Shown here one piece after another: positions 18,568-27,884 of a stretch of DNA of 64,000 bases. Below the pieces are notes generated by a model. That model worked only from the letters and a program-made list of their open reading frames with translations, did not search any database and was not told the origin of the DNA. A program made the translations under genes and the position numbers. The stretch is taken from the NCBI GenBank assembly GCA_014284505.1, contig JAAFYY010000001.1:5169845-5233844 (forward strand), read 5' to 3'. How positions within the stretch are numbered: position 1 is the first letter of the stretch; the number at the start of each line of letters is the position of its first letter. Origin of the DNA: Streptacidiphilus sp. 4-A2. GTDB lineage: Bacteria; Actinomycetota; Actinomycetes; Streptomycetales; Streptomycetaceae.

Positions 18568-19793
18568 TCAGCCGCGGCGCAGTACCAGTGCCGAGTTGAA
18601 GCCGCCCGCCCCCGGGCGAGCACCAGCGCGTGCTCCAGCTCGGCCGGTCGCGGCCGGCCGACGACCAGGTCGATCCGGTGATCGGCGGCCGCCCGTGAGA
18701 CGTGGACGGCAGCCGGGATCACCCGGTCCCGAAGCGCCAGCAGCGCGGCCGCGACGTCGAGCGCGGCACCGCCCGCGAGCAGCCGGCCGGTCATGGTCTT
18801 CGGGACCGAGACCGGCACCGCCTCCGGGCCGAAGACCTCGTTCAAGGCCTTCGCCTCGGCCGCGTCGAGCTCCGGGAGCCCGGCCGCGTCGGCGAAGACC
18901 ACGTCGATCTCGCCGGCCGGGATCCGCGCGTCGGCGAGCGCCTGCTCGATCGCGCGGCGCAGGCCCGGCTCCCGCCCCGAGCCGGGCCGGGGTCGAAGGT
19001 CGCGGCATGGCCGATGACCGATCCGTACACGGTGGCGCCCCGCTCCCGGGCCGCGGCCGCGTCCTCGACCACCAGGATCGCCCCGCCTTCGCCGATGACC
19101 TGACCGTTCGCCTCCTCGGCGAAGGGAAGGAACGCCTGTGCCGGTTCACTGCTCCGGCTCAGCCTCCCGTCGGCCACATGGGCTGCCCAGCCCACGGGCA
19201 GATCGCCCCGTCGACGCCTCCCGAAACCATCAGCCGACTGCCCTTGCGCACCTGGCGCCGGGCCTGGGCCAGTGACTCCAGTCCACCGGTCTGCTCGCTG
19301 ACCAGCACTCCGCTCGGCCCGCGCAGATCGTGGCGGATGGAGATCTGCCGGTGTTGACCGCGTAGAACCAGGCGAAGGACTGGTAGGCGCTGACATGGGC
19401 GCTGCCCTTGCTCCACAGTGCCTGGAGTTCACGCTGGCCGAACTCGAAGCCGCCGGCCGAACTGGCGGTGACCACGCCGGCCGCGTACTCGGGCAACGCC
19501 GCCAGGTCCACCGCCGCGTCCGCCAGCGCCTCGGCGGTGGCCGTCAGAGCGAGCCGGGTCATTCGGTCCGTCTGCGGGAGCAGGCGGCTGGGGATGTGCT
19601 GGGCGGCGTCGAACCCGGGCACCTGCCCGGCGAGCGTGGCCGGGTATCCGCTCGGGTCGAAAGCGTCCAGGCGGGCGATGCCGCTCTTGCCGGCCAGGGT
19701 GGAGGACCAGAAGTCCTCTGTCCCGAGGCCGTTGGGTGCGGCCACGCCGATTCCGGTGATGACCGCTTCCGGCTTGGTGGCGTTGGCGTTCAC
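18568..19793 (-). CDS. Ketosynthase beta / chain length factor
   Basis: About 408 residues. GTG 19793 overlaps the KSalpha stop (ATGTGA), implying translational coupling. It opens VNANATKPEAVITGIGVAAP. Gln replaces the ketosynthase Cys in GVLVSEQTGGLESLAQAR (about residue 169), the hallmark of KSbeta/CLF, which sets polyketide length with KSalpha. Later blocks are AFLPFAEEANGQVIGEGGA, SVPKTMTGRLLAGGAALDVA and the ending FNSALVLRRG. Frame changes near 19350, 19200, 18980 and 18605 interrupt a continuous homologous protein. Chain length cannot be judged reliably by eye. Confidence 0.92.
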
Positions 19794-21057
19794 ATGCCGC
19801 TCCTGTCGAGACTGCTGAGGACCATGGCGCTCTGGAATCCGCCGAACCCGCTGCCCACCGTCAGCACCCGGTCGACGCGCTGCTCCCGGGCCGTCAGCGG
19901 AACGTAGTCGAGGTCGCACTCCGGGTCGGACTCATGGAGGTTGGCGGTCGGCGGGATGACACCGTGCTCGATGGTGAGCGCGCAGGCCGCGATCTCCAAC
20001 GAGCCGATGGCGCCCAGGGAGTGACCGATCATCGATTTGATCGAACTGACCGGTGTCCGGTAGGCGGCGTCACCGAGCACCTGCTTGAACGCCGCGGTCT
20101 CATGCCGGTCGTTCTGCTTGGTGCCGGACCCGTGGGCGTTGATGTAGTCGATCGAGGTGGCCGGAAGCCTGGCCTCATCCAGGGCGCTGCGGATGGCCTC
20201 GGCCATCTCCCGGCCGTCCGGCGCAGACCGGTCATGTGGTAGGCGTTGGAACGCGAGGCGAAGCCGGAGATCTCGGCGTAGACGCGGGCACCGCGGCGCA
20301 GCGCGGCCCCCAGTTCCTCCAGCACGAACACGGCGGAGCCCTCGCCGAGGACGAACCCGTTGCGGGTCCGGTCGAACGGCCTGGATGCGTGCTCCGGGTC
20401 GTCGTTGCGCGGTGAGGTCGCCTTGATCGCGTCGAAGCAGGCAAGGGTGATGGGCGAGATCGGGGCATCCGAGGCACCGGCGATCATCACGTCCGCCGAG
20501 CCCTCCCGGATCAGCTCGACCGCGTGACCGACCGCGTCCAGACCGGAGGTGCAGCCGGTGGACACAACGGTGGCGGGGCCCTCGGCGCCGACGGCCCAGG
20601 CGACCTCGGCCGCGAAGGAGCTCGGCACGAAGTAGTCGTACAGATGCGGAACCGCGTAGGTGTGGTCCACCTCCCAACTCGTACCGCCGTTGCTGACCAC
20701 CGCGTACTCGCGGTCCAGGCTCATGGTGGCGCCCACCGCACTGCCGACCACCACGCCCAGCCGGTGCGGCGGCAGGCTGCGCAGATCCAGTTCGGCGTCA
20801 GCGACCGCCTCCAGCGCGCTGACGGTCGCGAACTGCGCTGCCCGGTCCATGCGGCGTGCCTGCTGCTGGTCGAGCCCCTCCGCCAGCGGGTCGAAGTCGA
20901 CCTCCGCGGCGATCTGGGAGCGGAAACCCACCGGGTCGAAGAGTGAGATCCGTCGGGTCGCGGTCGTGCCTGAGGTGATGAGGTCCCAGAACCGCTTGAC
21001 GCCCACGCCTCCCGGTGCCACCACGCCGATCCCGGTGACGACTACTCGTCTGTCCAT
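19790..21057 (-). CDS. Ketosynthase alpha of type II PKS
   Basis: About 422 residues. ATG 21057 lies behind an excellent AAGGAGGGCTGCAG site: MDRRVVVTGIGVVAPGGVGV. Active Cys169 is in ATVVSTGCTSGLDAVGHAVE, and the catalytic histidines are in INAHGSGTKQNDRHETAAF and SIKSMIGHSLGAIGSLEIAA. GSGFGGFQSAMVLSSLDRSG closes the protein. It forms the condensing heterodimer with KSbeta in the cytoplasm. One frame change lies near 20225. It is the first gene of a minus-strand operon KSalpha-KSbeta-ACP-accB-accE, with the thioesterase diverging upstream. Confidence 0.95.
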
Positions 21058-21128
21058 CTGCAGCCCTCCTTGTGTCGATCGGTGGATTGACATCCGGGAT
21101 CAGACTCGCCAACCGCACTCAAGCCTTT

Positions 21129-21146
21129 CTGGAAGACCCATGGACG
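21129..21146 (+). promoter_or_regulatory. Possible SARP half-site pair in the KSalpha/thioesterase gap
   Basis: CTGGAAG-ACCC-ATGGACG: two xTGGAxx heptamers exactly 11 bases apart, in the 192-bp gap between divergent KSalpha and thioesterase genes. It is weaker than the triplets at 26366 and 33073 because only two units match. Confidence 0.4.
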
Positions 21147-21249
21147 CCGCGACCCCGCCGATTCCAGAGGGGCTGGAGGGAGTTGGCCGATGATCCCCTC
21201 GGAGCGGTCCTGCCGTGCGGCAGGCCCCTGACGCAGCGAGGAGTGAGTC

Positions 21250-22136
21250 GTGATGACGTCCTACCTGGCTGGCCGGCCGAGCCGTACGGGCACGCCCAGG
21301 CTGATCTGCTTCCACCCGGCCGGATCGGGCGCATCGGCCTTCGCGGGCTGGCAGCGCGCCGTGGGCCCTGGCGTGGAGATACTGCCGGTCCGGCTGCCCG
21401 GGCGGGAGACCAGGATCAGGGAGCAGCCGTTCACCGAGGCGGCAGCGCTGCTGCCGGTGCTGGCACGGGAGTTGGCGCCGGTTCTGAGCGACGGACAGTA
21501 CGCGCTCTACGGACACAGCATGGGTGCGCTCATCGCCTATCTGCTCGCGGCCCACCAGCAGCAAGCCGGCGGGCCGCCGCCGGTGTTCCTCGGCGTGGGT
21601 GCCTTTCCGGCGCCCGGGCAGACGGTGCTGGCGGAGTCGGCGGGGCGGTCCAGCGATGCGGACCTGCTCCGGTTGACGACGCGGCTCAGCGCGACGGCTA
21701 CGGGCACGGCGGGTACGGGCACGACGGCTACGGGCACGGCGGGTACGGGCACGACGGCTACGGGCACGGCGGGTACGGGCACGACGGCTACGGGCACGGC
21801 GGGTACGGGCGCGGCCGGTGCCGCCGCGGAGCAGCGGGCCGACGCCGGCCGCCGGATGCTCCCGGTCTTCCGGGCCGATCTCGAACTGATTGCCAGCCGC
21901 CCCCCGCTCGGCCGGCCGCTGGACTGCCCGCTGGAGGTCTGGGCGGCGGTGGACGACCCGGTCTACCCCCGGATCAGCTGGCGGACTGGGCCTCGCGCAC
22001 GACCGGAGGCCACCGGTTGCACCTGGTCTCCGGCGGGCACTTCTTCCAGCGGGCGTCCGGATTCCCGGAACAGGTGGCGGCCGCGCTGGAGTTCCGCCTC
22101 CAGCGGCGGCCGCCGCTGTCGCTGGTCAGCCCATGA
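21250..22136 (+). CDS. Type II (editing) thioesterase
   Basis: About 295 residues, alpha/beta hydrolase of the RedJ/GrsT class, which clears mis-primed carrier proteins or releases products. The start is GTG 21250 or ATG 21253 behind GAGGAGTGAGTC. Landmarks are LICFHPAGSGASAFAGWQ, ILPVRLPGRETRI, the nucleophile elbow YALYGHSMGALIAYLLA, an Asp in VWAAVDDPV, and the catalytic His in LVSGGHFFQ (after a frame change near 21975). Unusually, the lid segment contains four perfect 10-residue repeats (positions 21691-21810). Its stop overlaps the converging oxidoreductase stop by 11 bases. It diverges from the minimal PKS, with which it probably works. Confidence 0.9.
21691..21810 (+). repeat. Four in-frame 30-bp tandem repeats in the thioesterase lid
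   Basis: The unit ACGACGGCTACGGGCACGGC followed by GGGTACGGGC occurs four times without spacers; only the first two bases of copy one differ. Each encodes TTATGTAGTG, so copy number can change without breaking the frame. It lies after LTTRLS and before AAAEQRADAGRRM, where family members have the flexible lid helices. Confidence 0.95.
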
Positions 22137-23032
22137 CCAGTACGACCTTTCCGCGGACATGGCCGGTGTCCACCTCGCGGTGCGCGGCACCGGCGTCGGC
22201 GAGCGGGAAGGTCCGCCAGATCGGCACGGTCAGTTCACCGGCGGCGACCTGACGGGCAATCATCCGCAGGATGTCCGTGGAGCGGGTGCCGCGCAGCCGC
22301 CGGATGCCGAACTGCTCGGCCAGCCGCTGGTCGACAATGGTGCCGATCCGGTCCCGGTCGGCGACCAGCGCCACCGAGACCTCGATCGCCGCGCCGCCGA
22401 TGCAGTCGAACGCCGCGTCCACCCCGTCCGGCGCCAGCTCGCGGACCCGCTGCTCCAGCCCTCGCCGTAGCTGACCGGGATCGCGCCGAGCGAACGCAGG
22501 TAGTCGTGGTTGCGCTCACTGGCAGTACCGATGACGGTGGCGCCGGCCTGCCGGGCCAGTTGCACCGCCACCGTGCCCACTCCGCCGGCGGCCGCGTGCA
22601 CCAGCAGGGTCTCGCCCGCCGCCACCTTCAGCTCCTGGAGCGAGTTGTAGGCCGTCTGGCCCACCGCCGAGATCGCCCGGCCAGCTCCCAGGACAGGCCC
22701 GCCGGCTTGGTGGTCACCTGATCGGCCGGGACCACGAGGGACTCGGTGTAGGCCGCCGCCGAGGCGAAGCGAGCACCTCGTCGCCGACGGCCACCCCGCT
22801 CACCCCGGCGCCGAGCAGGTCCACCACACCGGCGAACTCATTGCCAGTGTGCTGCCCGCCGCGGCCGGCCGGCCCCCGGCGAACTCCCCACGCCTGATCT
22901 TGCAGTCGACCGCGTTCACCCCCGCCGCCCGCACCCGGATCCGGACCTCCCCCGACCGGGCTCCGGGGCCGGGCCCTCGGCCAGGTGCAGTACGTCGGCG
23001 CCGCCGAACTCGTCGAATACAACCGATGCCAC
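22126..23032 (-). CDS. Quinone-oxidoreductase-like MDR reductase
   Basis: About 302 residues, zinc-free medium-chain reductase. GTG 23032 starts VASVVFDEFGGADVLHLAEG, with GAGG further upstream as ribosome-binding site. GNEFAGVVDLLGAGVSG and the nucleotide-binding loop LLVHAAAGGVGTVAVQLARQ identify the family. AAFDCIGGAAIEVSV and HREVDTGHVRGKVVLVMG form the C-terminal half. NADPH-dependent reduction of a quinone or enone is expected; in this setting it could act on a polyketide quinone. Frames change near 22930, 22775, 22690 and 22460. The frame upstream is open into the NmrA gene, but a strong hairpin lies between them, so this is treated as a separate gene. Confidence 0.83.
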
Positions 23033-23118
23033 CAAGGCAGAACTCCTCGTTCGTGTGGGACCTTCGGTGGTGGCTCCCGTGGGAGCTGCCACTGGATGAG
23101 TGTGCGGGAAGTACAGCC

Positions 23119-23162
23119 GGAGAGTCCCCGGAACCGCCCGATGGCGGCTCCGGAGACTCTCC
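23119..23162 (-). terminator. Terminator between NmrA-type gene and MDR gene
   Basis: GGAGAGTCCCCGGAACCGCC pairs with GGCGGCTCCGGAGACTCTCC at 18 of 20 positions around a 4-base loop. It lies just after the probable stop of the NmrA-type gene (23178) and argues against an NmrA-MDR fusion. Confidence 0.85.
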
Positions 23163-23177
23163 TGGACGGTGCGCGGA

Positions 23178-24050
23178 TCAGTGCGCCGACGGCTTGGCTG
23201 CCAGTCCGTCTGCTGGATCCAGTCGGCAAGGCTGGTCAGGCCCGGGTGCTCGGCCCGGAGCGCCTCGATGTCGGCGGTGAAGCCGTGGACGTTGAAGAAC
23301 TCGAACATGGCGCCCAGCTCGGCGTTGAAGCTGGCCAGTTGGGCGACCGGCACCGGCTGGAACCGGGCCGGACGCCCGGTGACGCGGGCGAAGGCCTCGG
23401 CGATCTGGTCACCGGTCAGCTCGTCGCCCGAGATCTCCACGGTGCGGCCAGGTAGGCCTCGGGCCGGTCGAAGGCGTTGGCGGCGAACACGCCGATGTCC
23501 TGCACGGCGATCATCTGGAGACGGGTCTCCGGCAGGAGGGCCTGGGCCAGCACCAGTTCCCCCTGCTCGTCCGGCGTGGGCCCGAAGAAGGCGTAGTTGT
23601 CGATGAAGAAGGCGGGGCGCAGCACCGTCAGGGCAGGCCGAGCTGCTTCAGGTAGACCTCGACCCGGCCCTTGCTGGCGAAGTGCGGGACGCTGTCGGCA
23701 CTGTCCGCGGCACCGACGGAGCTGTAGACGAAGTGCTCGACACCGGCTTCCTTGGCGGCGTCGGCGAGAGCCCGGGCCTGGCGCTCCTCGCGACGACACC
23801 ACCCTCGCCGAGGAAGGTCTGGACGCTGAAGACGCCGTGGACGCCCGACAGCGCCTCCTTCAGCGAGGCGCTGTCCTCCAGGTCGCCGACCACAAGGGTG
23901 GCCCCGGCCGCCGCAAGCTCGCGCGCGGCGGGCTTGTCGGCATCGCGGACCAGCGCGCGGACCGCCCGGCCGCGGCGCAGCAGCTCGCGGCGACGGCGCC
24001 GCCCTGCTGCCGGTCGCGCCGGTCACCAGGATCGGGTTGTTGTCAGTCAT
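23178..24050 (-). CDS. NmrA-type NAD(P)-binding protein
   Basis: About 290 residues, atypical SDR. ATG 24050: MTDNNPILVTGATG, the Rossmann loop, followed by LVVGDLEDSASLKEALSGVH, FSVQTFLGEGGVV, VEHFVYSSVGAADSADSV and KGRVEVYLKQLGLPLTVLRP. The C-terminal part has ISGDELTGDQIAEAFARVTG and LTSLADWIQQTDWQP. Members range from redox sensors to real reductases (NAD(P)H:quinone oxidoreductase type). The frame stays open past 23178 but a TGA is reached there after a one-base shift and the terminator follows, so the gene is ended there. Frame changes near 23990, 23790 and 23450. It is probably the last gene of the operon led by the DUF6081-like gene. Confidence 0.78.
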
Positions 24051-24065
24051 GGGTACGACCATTCT

Positions 24066-25227
24066 TCATGTTGTCGGCTTGCCGGATGTTGTCGGTTTGC
24101 CGATGGAAACGGTTTGCTGGAAAATCGCGGCCGCATAGGCGGTCGCCGCTGTGTCGAACTGGAGTCCGACGTGTCCTGCCGCGCAGTGGATGTCCCGCCA
24201 GGCCCGCTGGACCAGGGAGGACTCGGCCTGCCCACGGGCCCCTTGGGCGCGGAAGAGCCGCTCCACCGCGTCGACCAGGTAGTTGACGGCCAGGCTGTAG
24301 TCCCGGGCGCAGCGGGTGGCGAGCAGCGGCGTGAGTTCCTCGTCGTCGCCGACCAGGGCCACCCGCTCCAGCAGGAGCGCCGCCGTGTCGATCTCCCCGC
24401 TCGCGCGCGCCAGGGTCTGCTGCATGGCCGGATTCTGGCTGAGCGGACCGGCCGGACCGCTGCGGGCGCCGATGTCCGCCGTCCAGGAGTTCAGTGCCGC
24501 ACGCGCGGCGCCCAGCGCCGGAGAGGCGAAGGTCAGTCCGCCGAACACCCGGACCGGGGTGTGTGGCAGCGGGCACCGGACCCACTGCCGCACCTCCTGC
24601 ATCCGGGACCGGAGGAAGGAGCGGTGCTCGGGGACGAACACCCGGTCCAGTTCGAGGGTGTTGCTGCCGGTCCCGCACATGCCGACGTTGTGCCAGCTGT
24701 CCTTGATGCCGAAGTCCCGCGCGGCACCGCGAAGAAGCGCGGCCCGCCGGGCTCGTCGGCCGGCGGGATCCCGCACACCAGCGCCCAGTCGGCGGCGTCG
24801 ACGCCGCTGGTGAACGGCCAGGCGCCGGTGACCAGCCAGCCGCCTGCCACCCGTTCGACCAGGCCTGAGGGGATCAGCGCGCCCACCACCAAGGTGTCTG
24901 GGCCCTGCTCCCACAGCTCGGACTGGCCGGCCTGGGGCAGGTAGACACCCATGCGGGCGGCGCTGGACCAGACTCCGGCGCACCAGGCCGCGGATGCGGA
25001 GCCCTCGCCGATGAGGGTCAGTGCCTCGTGCAGTTCGCGGAAGGTGCCGTCGTTCCCGCCCCACTGGGCGGGGACGAAGTGCCGGGCCAGACCGGCCTCG
25101 ACAATGGCCGACACGACCGCGGCGGCGCCTTGCGGGCGCTGTCCATCTCGTCGGCGTACTTGGCGGCGACTGCCGCCGCGGCGGCCGCGGCGACGGGCAA
25201 CGGCTCATTCGTCCGGGGCTCACTCAT
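24066..25227 (-). CDS. Class D flavin monooxygenase (acyl-CoA-dehydrogenase fold)
   Basis: About 387 residues. ATG 25227: MSEPRTNEPLPVAAAAAAAV. Domains follow the ActVA-ORF5/HsaA/DszC type: SAIVEAGLARHFVPAQWGGN, EALTLIGEGSASAAWCAGVW, then GGWLVTGAWPFTSGVDAADW, RDFGIKDSWHNVGMCGTGSN, TLELDRVFVPEHRS, and a C-terminal helical bundle (GHVGLQFDTAATAYAAAIFQ). Such enzymes hydroxylate phenolic substrates using reduced flavin delivered by a separate reductase. The reductase at 33221-33724 is the obvious partner, as ActVB is for ActVA-ORF5. A true acyl-CoA dehydrogenase is less likely in this setting. Frames change near 25115 and 24730. Gaps of 15 and 26 bases to its neighbours suggest an operon. Confidence 0.85.
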
Positions 25228-25253
25228 CCTGCACCTCTTCACTCAGCCGCGGG

Positions 25254-26301
25254 TCAGGAGGACTGTCCGGTCAGCACGGCGACCGACGAGACGTTCAGCT
25301 CGACACCCTCGCCCCAGAGCCGGTTCTGCGGCTGCGAGGTCTCGTCCAGGAAGCTCTCGGGAGCGGGCTGGCCGATCTTCGGGTTGTAGTAGAAGCCGGG
25401 CGTGGAGTCGAGCTGGACCAGGCCCTGCCCGTTCTGGCTCGCGCCGTCCAGCAGGGTGAACATGCCGACGCCGCAGTTGAGCTGGCGCGGGAAGACCTGC
25501 TCCTGCGTGCCGCCGTGGTCGATCAGCAGGTACTTGCGGGGCAGTTCCAGGGTGCCGATCTTGTCGACGGTGAGCACGGTCCTGCCGTTGAGCTTCCAGG
25601 TGGCCGTGCCCGAGTTGCGGTCGAGCACCATCTGGTAGTCGTCGCTCTCCCCGGGCGTGCGGGTGGCCACCGGCACGGCGTAGCTGAACGCCGCATAGGT
25701 GGTTCCGGGCATCCGCAGCCGCTCGTAGTAGGCGTAGACGGTGTTGTTGGTGACAAAGAAGTCGAAAACCGTGTCGGTCTCGGAGTCGGTGGCCATGGCC
25801 ACGCCCGAGCCGAGCCGCAGGTCGCTGTCCGCCTGCTGGGGAGCGATGCCGAACGGGTTCTGCTCGGCACCGAAGGTCTGGCTGGCCATGTTGATGTCGC
25901 AGCCGACCTGGCCGCCCACGGGCGCGTCGAAGCCGGGGTAGCCGTAGCTCGACTCGTGGGAGGTCATGGTGACCCACTTCAGCTCGTCCCGGGAGCCGTC
26001 GCCGCCCGCCGACTCCTGGCCGGTGGTGTAGGCGAAGGCAGGCTCCCCGGTGACCGGGTTGGTGCCGGTCGGCACCACGTTCAGGCCCGAGGCGGAGGTG
26101 GTCGGGACGCCGTCCCCGGCGGTCATGGTGCCGGTGGGCACAGTGAACCACTTGGCCCGGTCCCGGTCGCCTGAAGCCGTTGCTGAAGTCGTCGTAGACG
26201 GTCCGTTGCAGGGTCGGGCACTGCGCCTGGGCGCTCGGCGCGAGGGCAACGGAGGCAAGGGCAACAGTCGCCGCGACCGCTGCGAGCAATCTCTGCCGCA
26301 T
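25254..26301 (-). CDS. Secreted DUF6081-like protein
   Basis: About 349 residues. ATG 26301 begins MRQRLLAAVAATVALASVAL, a Sec signal peptide ending near PSAQAQ. After a frame change near 26175 the mature protein reads DRAKWFTVPTGTMTAGDGVP, GLNVVPTGTNPVTGEPAF, SYGYPGFDAPVGGQVGCDIN, TWKLNGRTVLTVDKIG and GFYYNPKIGQPAPESFLDE. The pattern matches my memory of the DUF6081 family of Streptomyces, apparently an all-beta domain like a concanavalin-type sandwich; no function is known to me. It heads the minus-strand operon with the flavin monooxygenase and NmrA genes, directly behind a CTGGA triplet, so it appears co-regulated with polyketide synthesis. Confidence 0.7.
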
Positions 26302-26365
26302 GGGAAGGATCCTCTCAAGTACCCCGCCGAATCTCGGCGGCGTGACCCAAGGGTCCGGCACAGGT

Positions 26366-26394
26366 CTGGATCACCTCTGGAGAGAGCCTGGATC
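26366..26394. promoter_or_regulatory. SARP-type site, three CTGGA heptamers at 11-bp spacing
   Basis: CTGGATC-ACCT-CTGGAGA-GAGC-CTGGATC at 26366, 26377 and 26388, in the 167-bp gap between the divergent DUF6081-like and MBL-fold genes. The 7+4 geometry is that of SARP operators, and the five core bases are invariant. It is the most regular site in the cluster. Confidence 0.75.
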
Positions 26395-26468
26395 TGCGTT
26401 CCAGGGGGCCTCGACCGCCGACGAGCACGGTGGTACCGCAGAGACGACAGGTCCATCCGGGAGAGCCA

Positions 26469-27367
26469 GTGAAAAGCATTACACAGTCGAAGAGGTTGCG
26501 TCCGGGGTCTACGCCTACCTCCAGCCGGACGGCGGCTGGTGCCTCAACAACGCCGGGATCCTGACCAGTTGCGGAGAGGCCGCAGTAATCGACACCGCGG
26601 CGACGGTCGCCCGGGCCCGCACGCTGCGGGAGACGGTGCTCGGCCTCGCCGGACGGGCGCCCCGCGTCGTCGTCAACACGCACTTCCACGGCGACCACAC
26701 CTTCGGCAACTGCGTGTTCGCCGACGAGGCGGTGATCGTCGCGCACGAGGGCACCAGGGAGCAGGTGCTCGCGGCCGGGCTGCACCTCCAGGGCCTGTGG
26801 CCCGAGGTGGAGTGGGGCGAGGTGAAGGTCACGCCGCCGACCCTGCTCTACCGGGACCGCACCACCCCTGCACATCGGGACATCCGGGCCGAGCTGATTC
26901 GCCTGGGGCCCGCCCACACCAGCGACGACACGATCGTCTGGCTGCCGGAGCAGTCGGTACTGTTCACGGGTGACCTGGTGATGTCCGGGTGACCCCGTTC
27001 TGCCCGATGGGCTCCCTGTCGGGGTCACTCGATGCGATCGAGGAGCTGCGGGCCCTCGGCGCGCGCACGATCGTCACCGGCCACGGCCCGGTCTGCGGAC
27101 CGGAGGTCTTCGACACCGCCGCCGACTACCTGCGATGGGTGCAGCGGCTGGCCGCCGAAGGGCTGGCCGCCGGCCTGACCCCGATGCAGGTCGCGGCCGG
27201 GACCGACCTCGGACCGTTCGGCGAGCTGCTCGACTCGGAGCGGCTGGTGCCGAACCTCTACCGGGGATACCTGGAGGCGGGCGCGCGCCGGGGAGGTACT
27301 CGACATAGGCGAGGTCTTCGCTGAGATGATCCGCCACCACGGCGGGCTGCCCACCTGCCACGCCTGA
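26469..27367 (+). CDS. Metallo-beta-lactamase-fold cyclase/thioesterase (ActIV-like)
   Basis: About 300 residues. The MBL zinc motif is VVVNTHFHGDHTFGNCVF (HxHxDH). Further ligands are HTSDDTIVWLPEQSVLFTGD and ARTIVTGHGPVCGPEVF. In aromatic polyketide clusters this fold is represented by ActIV, a second-ring cyclase that also acts as thioesterase, so a cyclisation or release role is favoured; a lactonase is possible. The probable start is GTG 26469 behind GGGAGAG. One missing A in the GAAAAG run would put VKKHYTVEEVASGVYAY in frame. Other frame changes lie near 26990 and 27290. It ends EMIRHHGGLPTCHA at 27367. Confidence 0.85.
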
Positions 27368-27383
27368 GCGGAGCCGTGCGCGC

Positions 27384-27422
27384 GACGGCAGCCCGGCGGC
27401 CTGAGGCCGCCGGGCTGCCGTC
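27384..27422. terminator. Bidirectional terminator, MBL / SnoaL-1
   Basis: GACGGCAGCCCGGCGGCC-TGA-GGCCGCCGGGCTGCCGTC, a perfect 18-bp stem between two converging genes. Confidence 0.93.
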
Positions 27423-27441
27423 CCGGGTGCTGCTCCGCCGC

Positions 27442-27884
27442 TTACGCGCGGCCGTCGTGGACCACGGTGCGATGCTGGATCAGCCAGCTCCCGTCCTCCG
27501 CTGCGACCAGCAGGTCCTCGTTGACCGTGCTGGCGTACACCTGGAGCGGACCCCCTGCGGGGTGGCCATGGCCATGGCGTAGTAGTGAGTCCGCACGGTC
27601 CCGTCGGGCTGCGCGTACACCTCGAGCATGCCCAGCCAGTGCCGACGGGTCAGGCCGTCGGCCGCGAGCACCTTGAGCCGCTTGTCCGCCGCGGCGGTGA
27701 TGGCCGCCCGGCCGCGCAGCGGCTCCGGATCGACGTTCTGGTGGAAGACCCCGTCCTCGGTGAAGCTGCCGGCCCATGCCGCAGCCTCACCGCGGTCCAG
27801 CAGACGCATCTGAGCGGCGTAGAACTGCTGTACCTGGTAATAGAGTTCGGCCTGGCTCAGGGCGGTGGCGGGCTGCCGGCTCAT
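27442..27884 (-). CDS. SnoaL-like / NTF2-fold protein 1
   Basis: About 147 residues. ATG 27884 overlaps the aromatase/cyclase stop (ATGA). The NTF2-like cone is indicated by AELYYQVQQFYAAQMRLLDR, SFTEDGVFHQNVDPEPLRGR, LTRRHWLGMLEVYAQPDGTV and, after a frame change near 27535, ASTVNEDLLVAAEDGSWLIQ. It is a paralogue of the proteins at 33798 and 35222, sharing the FTEDGxF...PLRGRAAI and RHWFG blocks. The family includes polyketide cyclases (SnoaL, AknH), hydroxylases (SnoaL2) and non-catalytic partners; sequence alone does not choose. Confidence 0.82.

Noticed and set aside
22126..24050. NmrA-MDR fusion protein (the frame is open from one gene into the next)
   Set aside because: A strong 20-bp hairpin lies between the two genes, the MDR gene has its own GTG and upstream GAGG, and a stop appears at 23178 after one base shift of the kind frequent in this sequence.
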